Shown in pieces: positions 1 through 5,533 of a DNA stretch of 9,712 nucleotides. Every line of letters begins with the position of its first letter. Position 1 is the stretch's first letter. Source of the DNA: Actinomycetota bacterium (GTDB taxonomy: Bacteria; Actinomycetota; Thermoleophilia; Gaiellales; Gaiellaceae); assembly GCA_013696185.1 (NCBI GenBank), contig JACCZA010000204.1, positions 1-9,712 on the forward strand, read 5' to 3'. The position numbers and the translations under genes are program-made. The notes beneath the pieces were generated by a model. The model did no database searches. It saw only the letters and a list, made by a program, of their open reading frames with translations, and was not told where the DNA came from.

Positions 1-2
1 TC

Positions 3-554
3 GCGGAGCTCCAGTTCCGCCTCGCCTGGCACGGCTTTCCCTCCGGCCGGCTCGACGGGGCGTTCGGGCCACGTACGAGGGCCGCGCTGAGGCGGTTCCA
101 GCGCTGGGCGCGCCTCACGGCCGACGCCAGGGCGGGCCCGCGCACCCTCGCCGCCCTGCGCCGCCCCCCCGCCTCGTCCCCGCGCTCTCTCGGATGGCCC
201 GTCAGCCTGCCCGCCTCCGATCGCTTCGGGCCCCGCGGCGCCCGCTTCCATGCCGGAATCGACTTTCCGGGTCCGGCGGGGGCGCCGGTGGTCGCAGCGG
301 CGGCCGGGCTCGTCGTCTATGCGCAAGAGCATCCGCTCGGCTACGGGCTGCTCGTGACGATCGACCACGGAGACGGGCTGCGCACCCGCTACGCGCACCT
401 CTCGCACGCCTCGGTCACCGTGGGCATGCGGGTCGCCGCGGGAACGCAGATCGGTTTCGTGGGCTCGACGGGCGCCTCGACCGGCCCCCACCTCCACTTC
501 GAGGTGCGCTGGCGTGGTGCGGCGATCGATCCGCTCGGCGCTCTTCGCCGCTGA
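3..554 (+). CDS. Peptidoglycan-binding / M23 peptidase, 3' part (5' end outside window)
   Basis: This is the C-terminal 183 residues of a reading frame that is open at the left edge, so no start or signal peptide can be seen. Fragment residues 1-53 look like a PG_binding_1 domain (LQ..L...GF..G.LDG.FG..T..ALRRFQ). From about residue 75 to the end is an M23 (LytM/lysostaphin-type) peptidase domain. Its zinc and catalytic residues are all present: H83 and D87 in HAGID, H132 in YAHL, and H163/H165 in HLHFE. Known members cut peptide cross-bridges in peptidoglycan outside the membrane and act in wall remodelling or cell separation. The protein stops shortly after the M23 fold, as is usual for the family. 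The next gene starts 49 bases downstream behind its own -10 element, so the two are probably separate transcription units. The family call is secure; substrate and full architecture are unknown. Confidence 0.9.
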   Translation, partial: AELQFRLAWHGFPSGRLDGAFGPRTRAALRRFQRWARLTADARAGPRTLAALRRPPASSPRSLGWPVSLPASDRFGPRGARFHAGIDFPGPAGAPVVAAAAGLVVYAQEHPLGYGLLVTIDHGDGLRTRYAHLSHASVTVGMRVAAGTQIGFVGSTGASTGPHLHFEVRWRGAAIDPLGALRR

Positions 555-588
555 GGTAGCGCCGACCCGCGCAGACGGCGGGCCCGAC

Positions 589-594
589 TACAGT
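589..594 (+). promoter_or_regulatory. -10 element TACAGT before the GT-PHP gene
   Basis: TACAGT ends 9 nt before the ATG at 604. Counting the last T as -7 puts +1 near 601, giving a transcript with a leader of 0-3 nt. No convincing -35 hexamer lies 16-19 bp upstream. The same hexamer stands before the ferritin gene on the other strand. Assigned by pattern only. Confidence 0.5.
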
Positions 595-603
595 GGGACG
601 AGC

Positions 604-2340
604 ATGAGCCTGCGCCTCTGCCTCGTGACTCCCTTCGCCTGGTCGCAGCCACATGACGTCAACGAGCACGTCGGGGGGATCGCCACGGAGCTCCGCCGCC
701 TCGGGCACAGAGTGACGGTGCTGGCGCCCTCGAGTCGCGCCGCGGATCTCCTCGCGGGTCGCCGGGCACTCGCGGCCGGCGAGCAGGCGGACGTGATCGC
801 CCTCGGCCCCGCCGTTCCCATCTCGCGTCGCAGCGCGATGGGGATTCCGGTCGGGCTGCGGGCGAACCTCTCCCTCGCGCTCGCGCTCGGCCTCTACGAC
901 GTCGTCCACGCCTTCGAGCCCGGCCTGCCGAGCCTCTCCTACCTCGCCCTGAAGGACGCCCAGGCGCTCACCGTCGCGAGCTTCTTCTCCGCGGAGCGAC
1001 TCGGGTACCCGCCGGGTCGCACCCAGCGCGAGCGGCTGCTCTCGCGCCTCGATGCGCTCGTCGCCGCGACGCCCGAGGTCGCCTCGGCTGCGGCGGAGCG
1101 CTTCCCCGGCGACTACGCAGTCGTCTCGGAAGGCGTCGACCCCGGCCTCTTCGATCCGCAGCCGGGAGAGAAGCGCCGCCTGATCGTGCTCGAGTGGCGC
1201 CCCGCCGATCGCGCGCTCGCCCGCGCGGCGGTGCGGACGATGTCCGAGCTCGAGTCGTGGGAGCTCGTCCTCTTGCGGACGAAGCCGCTGAGCGGCCGCC
1301 CCACGATTCCCCGCGCCCTCGCCGACCGCGTGCGCAGCGAGACGCACCGCGACGGCGCGAGCCGGGCCTTCCTGCTCCGCCAGGCCTCGATCTTCGTGCC
1401 GGGACCGGGCGGCATGCGCCGGCTGCGGCTCGAGGCTCAGGCGGCGGGGGCAGCGATCGCCTCGCCACCCGGCACCGAGGAGCAGCCGGAGCTCGCCGTG
1501 GCGGCGATGGCTCGGCTCGCCGAGAACGACTCGCTCAGAGAGCGGGCGGGGGCCGAGGCAAGAGCCGCCGCCGAGGGGCAGAGCTTCAGCGCCGTCGCAG
1601 CCGAGCTCGACGGGCTCTACCGGCGCCTCTCCTCCAGGAGGCGCCCTCGCCGAGACGCCGATCCGCTCGCCGGACGGGAGTGGATCCTCTGCGACCTGCA
1701 CATGCACACGAGCTGGTCGCACGACTGTCGCGTCGAGCCCGCGCAGCTCGTCGAGCATGCGGCGGCCGAGGGGCTAGGCGCCATCGCGGTCACCGATCAC
1801 AACGCCTTCGGCGGCGCCCTCGAGGCGCGCGAGCTGGCGGACGGGCAGGAACTTACCGTGATTCCGGGCGAGGAGATCAAGACCGATCGCGACGGCGAGG
1901 TGATCGGGCTCTTCCTCGAGCGGGAGATCGAGGCGGGCATGCCCTTCGCCGAGACGCTCGCCGCCATCCACGAGCAGGGCGGGCTCGTGTACGTCCCGCA
2001 CCCGTTCGATCGGCTGCACTCGATCCCCGACTCCTCCACGCTCCGCCGCCACCTGGCCGAAATCGACGTGTTCGAGGTCTACAACGCCCGGCTGCTCTTC
2101 GAGGGCTACAACGACGAGGCGCTCCGGTTCGCGCGCAAGTACAACCTGACGATGGGTGCAGGCTCGGACGCGCACGTCCTCCCGGGCGTCGGCACCGGCG
2201 TGCTGCGGATGCGCCGCTTCGAGGGGCCCGAGGAGTTCCTGCTCGGCCTGCGGGGAGCCCAGATTCTGCGCCGACCGAAGTCGCTCGCCTACCTGCAGTC
2301 GCTCAAGTGGGTGGCCCAGGTCAAGGAAAAGGTGCGCTAG
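604..2340 (+). CDS. GT4-like glycosyltransferase domain fused to PHP metal-dependent phosphoesterase
   Basis: The protein has 578 residues. Residues 1-345 resemble a GT-B (GT4) glycosyltransferase: an N-terminal HVGGIATELRRLGH loop, SEGVDPGLF around 175-182, and a C-terminal helix pattern (LEAQAAG at 276-282, then a run of Ala/Glu-rich helices). Residues 360-578 are a PHP domain with every metal-ligand motif visible: H366/H368 (DLHMHT), D398/H399 (TDHN), E423/E424 (PGEEI), H466 (HPF) and D522/H524 (GSDAH). PHP domains hydrolyse phosphoester bonds at a multinuclear metal site. The GT half looks degenerate: in the usual E-x7-E motif the first Glu is G269, and the G-R...K-G segment expected near 195-215 is not recognisable. 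The ATG at 604 is chosen because the -10 at 589 lies just ahead of it and homology begins at once; the frame is open back to 514. A 23-nt gap to the next gene suggests an operon. The cytoplasmic substrate is unknown. Confidence 0.88.
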   Translation: MSLRLCLVTPFAWSQPHDVNEHVGGIATELRRLGHRVTVLAPSSRAADLLAGRRALAAGEQADVIALGPAVPISRRSAMGIPVGLRANLSLALALGLYDVVHAFEPGLPSLSYLALKDAQALTVASFFSAERLGYPPGRTQRERLLSRLDALVAATPEVASAAAERFPGDYAVVSEGVDPGLFDPQPGEKRRLIVLEWRPADRALARAAVRTMSELESWELVLLRTKPLSGRPTIPRALADRVRSETHRDGASRAFLLRQASIFVPGPGGMRRLRLEAQAAGAAIASPPGTEEQPELAVAAMARLAENDSLRERAGAEARAAAEGQSFSAVAAELDGLYRRLSSRRRPRRDADPLAGREWILCDLHMHTSWSHDCRVEPAQLVEHAAAEGLGAIAVTDHNAFGGALEARELADGQELTVIPGEEIKTDRDGEVIGLFLEREIEAGMPFAETLAAIHEQGGLVYVPHPFDRLHSIPDSSTLRRHLAEIDVFEVYNARLLFEGYNDEALRFARKYNLTMGAGSDAHVLPGVGTGVLRMRRFEGPEEFLLGLRGAQILRRPKSLAYLQSLKWVAQVKEKVR

Positions 2341-2354
2341 GGGAGAACTCCCTC

Positions 2355-2359
2355 GAGGA
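2355..2359 (+). promoter_or_regulatory. Ribosome binding site GAGGA for the UDG-like gene
   Basis: GAGGA stands 4 nt before the GTG at 2364 and 13 nt before the next in-frame GTG at 2373, so it favours 2364. Unlike the first genes of transcripts in this window, no -10-like hexamer sits just before this start, which fits an internal operon gene. Confidence 0.4.
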
Positions 2360-2363
2360 CGCC

Positions 2364-2951
2364 GTGTCGCCCGTGCCCACCGATGAGATCTACCAGAAGT
2401 ACCTGCAAAAAGCCCTCTCCGAGATCAACGAGCTCGGAGACGAGATCGCCCAGGCGGCCGGCAGCGACCGTGTGCCGGTGGTCCCGACAGGCCATCCGCT
2501 CGCCGACGTCATGCTGGTCAAGCACGCGCCGCAGCCCTCGGAGCTGCAGGAGGGCGTCGCCTTCTACGGCCGGGCCGGCCAGGCGATCCTGAAGTCGCTC
2601 CAGCGCCTCCATGTCGATCCGCTCGCGATCTACGGGACGAACTGCCTCAAGTTCCTCGGCGCCGGAGAGGAGCAGTCGCGGCGCTGGCTCGTGCGCGAGC
2701 TGCACATCGTCCAGCCGAAGCTCGTGGTCGTGATGGGGGAGGAGGCTCGGCAGTTCCTCAACGAGGTCGAGTTCCCGCTGTCACGGCAGCTGGAGCCCGC
2801 CCCGGGTGAGCTGCAGCGCTTCACGCCGACGGTCGAGGCGCTCTGCGTGCCGGACATCGACGCCTCGCTCGACGAGCAGGCGGCGAAGACCGGCTTCTGG
2901 AACGCGTTCAAGCCGCTCGGAGCCTGGTGGGCGGAGCTTCCGCCGTACTGA
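2364..2951 (+). CDS. Uracil-DNA-glycosylase-superfamily protein, non-canonical
   Basis: This 195-residue protein follows the layout of family 4/5 uracil-DNA glycosylases. A VMLVKHAP strand-loop (49-56) sits where GEAPG is expected. Then come EGVAFYGRAGQAIL (63-76, matching the G.PFVGRAG..L block), YGTNCLKF (90-97, matching TNVVKCRP) and PKLVVVMGEEA (118-128, matching PK.iv.lG..A). Canonical family 4 enzymes excise uracil from DNA, use an acidic residue in motif 1 and an HPS motif near the C terminus, and bind a 4Fe-4S cluster through four cysteines. Here motif 1 is K53-H54-A-P-Q, the HPS region reads VPDI (162-165), and only two cysteines exist (C94, C161). It may therefore bind DNA or uracil without standard chemistry, or use other residues. 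The GTG start at 2364 is supported by GAGGA upstream. The next gene overlaps its end by 25 bp, indicating translational coupling. Confidence 0.8.
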   Translation: MSPVPTDEIYQKYLQKALSEINELGDEIAQAAGSDRVPVVPTGHPLADVMLVKHAPQPSELQEGVAFYGRAGQAILKSLQRLHVDPLAIYGTNCLKFLGAGEEQSRRWLVRELHIVQPKLVVVMGEEARQFLNEVEFPLSRQLEPAPGELQRFTPTVEALCVPDIDASLDEQAAKTGFWNAFKPLGAWWAELPPY

Positions 2952-3685
2952 GGGCTGGCCGGACTCACCTCGGCGCAACCGGGCTCATCGCCGCCCTCGC
3001 TGCTTACGGCGCGCTCGCCGGCTCGCTGCCGGAGCTGCCGCTCGGCTGGGACGTCCTGCTGGTCGCGCTCGCGCTCCTGCCCGCAACGTTCGCGCTCGTC
3101 CTGCTCGCTCTCCCCCTGCGGCTCGCCCGGGGTCTCTTCGCGGTCGGGATCGCGCTCGCCCTCCTCGCGGTCGCCTGCTCGGCGGCGGAGCTCGACGTCG
3201 CGGCGAACCTTGCCAAGATCGCGGCCGCGAGCGCGCTCGGCTTCGTCTTCTGCGCCTACTTCGAGCGGGCGAGCTGGGTGGTCGTGATCGCGGCGATCAT
3301 CCCCCTCGTCGACTCGCTCTCCGTCTGGCGCGGGCCCACTCACGAGATCGTGAGCGACCGTCCCGAGGTGTTCGGCGCCCTCTCGATCGCGTTTCCCGTG
3401 CCGGACGACGGCTCGTTCCAGCTCGGGCTGCCCGACGTGCTCTTCTTCGCGATCTTCCTCGCCGCAACGGCGCGCTGGGAGCTGCGCGTCCTGCCGACGT
3501 GGCTCGCGATGGTGGCGTCGTTCGGCGCCACGATGGCGCTCGCGGTGTGGGTCGACCCGTTCGACCTCGGCGGGCTCCCCGCGCTGCCGCTGCTCTCGCT
3601 CGCGTTTCTCGCCGTGAACGCCGATCGACTCTGGGCGGTGATGCGCGAGCCGGCCGCCGGACCGGCCGAGAGCCCAGGGACCTAG
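2927..3685 (+). CDS. Presenilin/SPP-like intramembrane aspartyl protease candidate (8-TM membrane protein)
   Basis: This 252-residue, strongly hydrophobic protein has roughly eight membrane segments (about 17-33, 41-63, 68-85, 93-111, 116-133, 168-184, 189-208, 216-234). Three motifs recall presenilin and signal peptide peptidase (A22 fold). PLVDSLSVW places D129 at the end of the fifth segment, like the D-A-I-S-V-Y of archaeal homologues. LGLPD (166-170) puts D170 at the start of the sixth, like GxGD. GLPALPLL (216-223) holds the PALP motif in the last segment. The order is Asp helix, loop, GxxD helix, one helix, then PALP helix, as in the family, with one fewer N-terminal segment than the usual nine. 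Family members cleave substrates inside the membrane. GLPD instead of GLGD is unusual. The GTG start at 2927 has GGAG 4 nt upstream and overlaps the preceding gene. A transporter-like membrane protein is the alternative. The CDS is near certain; the family call is moderate. Confidence 0.85.
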   Translation: MGGASAVLRAGRTHLGATGLIAALAAYGALAGSLPELPLGWDVLLVALALLPATFALVLLALPLRLARGLFAVGIALALLAVACSAAELDVAANLAKIAAASALGFVFCAYFERASWVVVIAAIIPLVDSLSVWRGPTHEIVSDRPEVFGALSIAFPVPDDGSFQLGLPDVLFFAIFLAATARWELRVLPTWLAMVASFGATMALAVWVDPFDLGGLPALPLLSLAFLAVNADRLWAVMREPAAGPAESPGT

Positions 3686-5070
3686 TCGGAGGCCGGCTCG
3701 TGCGCCGGATCGAGCTCGAGCAGGGCCACCGTCTCGACGTGCGGCGTGTGGGGGAACATGTCCAGCGGGCGGGCGCGCAGGAGCCGGTAGCCCCAGTCGG
3801 CCGAGAGCTGCTTGACGTCGCCCGCGAGGGTCGTCGGGTTGCACGAGACGTAGACGATGCGCGGCGCCGCCATGCGACCGAGGCGGCGGAGCGCCTTTCC
3901 CGCCAGACCCGCCCGCGGTGGGTCGACGACGACGACGTCGGGCGCACCCGCGCGCTCGCGCAGCTCCTCGAGTGCCTGACCCACGTTGCCCGCGAAGAAG
4001 GCGGCGTTCGTGATCCCGTTCAGCTCGGCGTTCTCCATCGCGCACGCGACGGACTCCTCCGAGACCTCGACGCCCCAGACCGCGAAGGCCTGGCTCGCCA
4101 GGACGAGGCCGATCGTCCCGATGCCGCTGAAGAGGTCGTACACCGTCTCGCGGCCCGAGAGCCCCGCGAAGTCCGAGGCGATCTCGTACAGGCGCTCGGC
4201 CATCGCCGTGTTCGTCTGGAGGAAGGCGTTCGGGCGCACGCGGAAGCGCAGACCGCAGAGCTCCTCCTCGATCGCGTCGGAGCCCCAGAGCAGGCGCGTC
4301 GGCAGGTTCGTCACCTCGGCCGGCGTGTCGTTGATCGCCCAGTGGATCGAGCGCACCTCGGGGAAGCGGCGCAGCACCTCGACGAAGTAGCCGGACTCGA
4401 AGCGCTCTCCGGGCGCGGTCACGAGCTGGACGAGCACCTGCCCCGTGTTTCGCGCCTCGCGGACGACGAGGTGGCGCAGGTAGCCCGCGCCCGTCCCCTG
4501 GTCGTAGGCCTCGAGCCGCTCCTCGCGCGCCCAGTCGCGGACGGCGTTGCGGATCGCGTTGCCAAGGTCGGTCGTCAGCCAGCAGCGCTCGATCTCCAGC
4601 ACCTCGTCCCAGCGACCCGCGCGGTGGAAGCCGAGCGCGGGGCCCGCCGGCGTCTGCGTGAAGGAGTACTCCAGCTTGTTGCGGTAGTGGAAGATCGACT
4701 CCGCCGGCACGATCGGCTCGAGCGGAGGCTCCGGGATGCCGGCGATGCGCTGGAGCGCGTCGCGAACCTGCCCCGCCTTCGCCGCGAGCTGGCTCTCGTA
4801 GGCGAGGTCCTGGAAGCGGCAACCGCCGCAGGCCGGGTAGTGCGCGCAGGGAGCATCGACCCGCTCGGGGCCCGGCTGTAGCACCTCGAGCGCGAGCGCC
4901 TCGGCGTGGCTGCGCTTCACCTTGGTGACGCGGGCACGCACCGTGTCGCCCGGGAGCCCTCGGCGGACGAACACGACGAAGCCGTCGGTGCGCGCGACGC
5001 CGTTGCCGCCGTAGGCGAGCGAGTCGACGTGGAGCTCGAGCTCCTGATCCTTCGTCACCGGGGCGGCCAC
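3682..5070 (-). CDS. rlmD: 23S rRNA (uracil-C5)-methyltransferase, RlmD/RumA type
   Basis: This 462-residue protein transfers a methyl group from SAM to C5 of a uracil in RNA, most likely U1939 (E. coli numbering) of 23S rRNA. Residues 1-65 form a TRAM RNA-binding domain (DSLAYGGNGVAR). A 4Fe-4S site is marked by C75, C81, C84 and C163. The Rossmann methyltransferase domain has DLFSGIGTIG at 312-321 for SAM, GVEVS at 333-337, and DPPR at 383-386. The catalytic nucleophile is C410 in SCNP and the general base is E446 in PHVE-type context (HTPHVETVALLEL). Length and motifs are normal. The related RNA methyltransferases TrmA and RlmC lack either the Fe-S or the TRAM domain, so RlmD fits best, though exact site specificity is not proven. 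The GTG start at 5070 lies exactly where a -10 element at 5077-5082 predicts +1. yjbQ lies 46 bp upstream on the same strand. Confidence 0.93.
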   Translation of the reverse strand: MAAPVTKDQELELHVDSLAYGGNGVARTDGFVVFVRRGLPGDTVRARVTKVKRSHAEALALEVLQPGPERVDAPCAHYPACGGCRFQDLAYESQLAAKAGQVRDALQRIAGIPEPPLEPIVPAESIFHYRNKLEYSFTQTPAGPALGFHRAGRWDEVLEIERCWLTTDLGNAIRNAVRDWAREERLEAYDQGTGAGYLRHLVVREARNTGQVLVQLVTAPGERFESGYFVEVLRRFPEVRSIHWAINDTPAEVTNLPTRLLWGSDAIEEELCGLRFRVRPNAFLQTNTAMAERLYEIASDFAGLSGRETVYDLFSGIGTIGLVLASQAFAVWGVEVSEESVACAMENAELNGITNAAFFAGNVGQALEELRERAGAPDVVVVDPPRAGLAGKALRRLGRMAAPRIVYVSCNPTTLAGDVKQLSADWGYRLLRARPLDMFPHTPHVETVALLELDPAHEPASD

Positions 5071-5076
5071 GGCTCC

Positions 5077-5082
5077 AGCCTA
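5077..5082 (-). promoter_or_regulatory. -10 element TAGGCT before rlmD
   Basis: On the minus strand TAGGCT is followed by GGAGCC and then the GTG start. Taking its last T as -7 places +1 on the G of the start codon, predicting a leaderless mRNA. GGAG also lies in the 6-nt spacer but is too close to the start for a normal Shine-Dalgarno. rlmD may thus have its own promoter besides read-through from yjbQ. Confidence 0.5.
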
Positions 5083-5116
5083 GTCGGTGGCTCAGCGACG
5101 TCGCCGCCGGCCGGCG

Positions 5117-5515
5117 TCAGCGCAGCGCGGAGACGTAGACCATGCGCTCGCGCGGCCCGTCGAACTCGCACAGGAAGATGCCCTGCCAGGTGCCGAGCGC
5201 GAGGCGGCCTCCATCGACCGGGACGAGCACCTGAGGGCTCATCAGCGCCGCCCGCAGGTGCGAGGGCGCGTTCTCCTCCCCCTCCTCGAGATGCTCCCAG
5301 CCCCACTCGTCGCCGACCAGACGCTCGAGCCCGCGCTCGAAGTCCCGCGCGACCGCGGGGTCGGCGTGCTCGTTGATCGTCACGCCGGCGGTCGTGTGCG
5401 GAACGTAGACGAGCGCCGCGGCCGCCTCGCTCTCACCGTCGATCGCCTCCTGAACCCGCCGGGTGATGTCGACCAGTTGCGTGCGGCGCTCGGTGCGCAG
5501 GCGGATCTGGCGCAT
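5117..5515 (-). CDS. yjbQ: YjbQ/UPF0047 family protein (secondary thiamine-phosphate synthase-like)
   Basis: This 132-residue protein matches the compact YjbQ (UPF0047) family over its whole length. The conserved blocks are VPHTTAGVTINEHADP (38-53), a DF then EWGWEHLEEGEENAPSHL stretch, SP.VLVPV, and LGTWQGIFLCEFDGPR near the C terminus. The His and Glu residues in these blocks form the putative metal/active site of the family. YjbQ-type proteins have been reported to show weak thiamine-phosphate synthase activity and to suppress thiamine-pathway mutants; the true physiological role remains unsettled, so the name is a family label. No thiamine gene is nearby. The ATG start at 5515 coincides with the +1 predicted from the -10 at 5522-5527. 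The gene is divergent from the metallopeptidase gene with 18 bp between start codons. Confidence 0.92.
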   Translation of the reverse strand: MRQIRLRTERRTQLVDITRRVQEAIDGESEAAAALVYVPHTTAGVTINEHADPAVARDFERGLERLVGDEWGWEHLEEGEENAPSHLRAALMSPQVLVPVDGGRLALGTWQGIFLCEFDGPRERMVYVSALR

Positions 5516-5520
5516 CGGGC

Positions 5521-5526
5521 TATCCT
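5521..5526 (+). promoter_or_regulatory. -10 element TATCCT before the M3-like peptidase gene
   Basis: TATCCT is followed by AGGCAGC and the GTG at 5534. Counting the last T as -7 puts +1 at 5533, one base before the start codon. No -35 consensus is evident 17 bp upstream, where yjbQ coding sequence lies. Overlaps the yjbQ -10 almost completely. Confidence 0.5.
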
Positions 5527-5527
5527 A
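5522..5527 (-). promoter_or_regulatory. -10 element TAGGAT before yjbQ (overlaps the divergent -10)
   Basis: Read on the minus strand, TAGGAT is followed by AGCCCG and the ATG. With its last T at -7, +1 falls on the A of the ATG at 5515, predicting a leaderless transcript. It shares five of six base pairs with the plus-strand -10 at 5521-5526, inside the palindrome CCTAGG. Any -35 contact would lie within the neighbouring metallopeptidase coding sequence. Confidence 0.5.
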
Positions 5528-5533
5528 GGCAGC

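Noticed and set aside
566..582. CCCGC/GCGGG hairpin with 7-nt loop between the M23 gene and the GT-PHP gene, as a terminator
   Set aside because: Only 5 bp and no following T run; such pairs are frequent by chance at this GC content.
415..1758. Long minus-strand open frame (447 codons)
   Set aside because: Antisense to the GT-PHP gene; Arg/Glu-rich shadow translation typical of GC-rich DNA, no recognisable domain.
1194..2363. Open frame extending the UDG-like gene upstream to 1194
   Set aside because: This part overlaps the PHP domain in another frame and reads as low-complexity Arg/Ala; similarity to the UDG fold begins after 2364.
2630..4822. Minus-strand frame of 730 codons and plus-strand frame of 691 codons (2806-4881)
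   Set aside because: Both are out-of-frame shadows of the UDG-like, membrane-protein and rlmD genes, with Arg/Gly/Pro-rich translation.
5087..5533. Upstream extension of the M3-like peptidase frame
   Set aside because: It is antisense to yjbQ, whose family match is full length, and the promoter and start at 5521-5534 define the gene.
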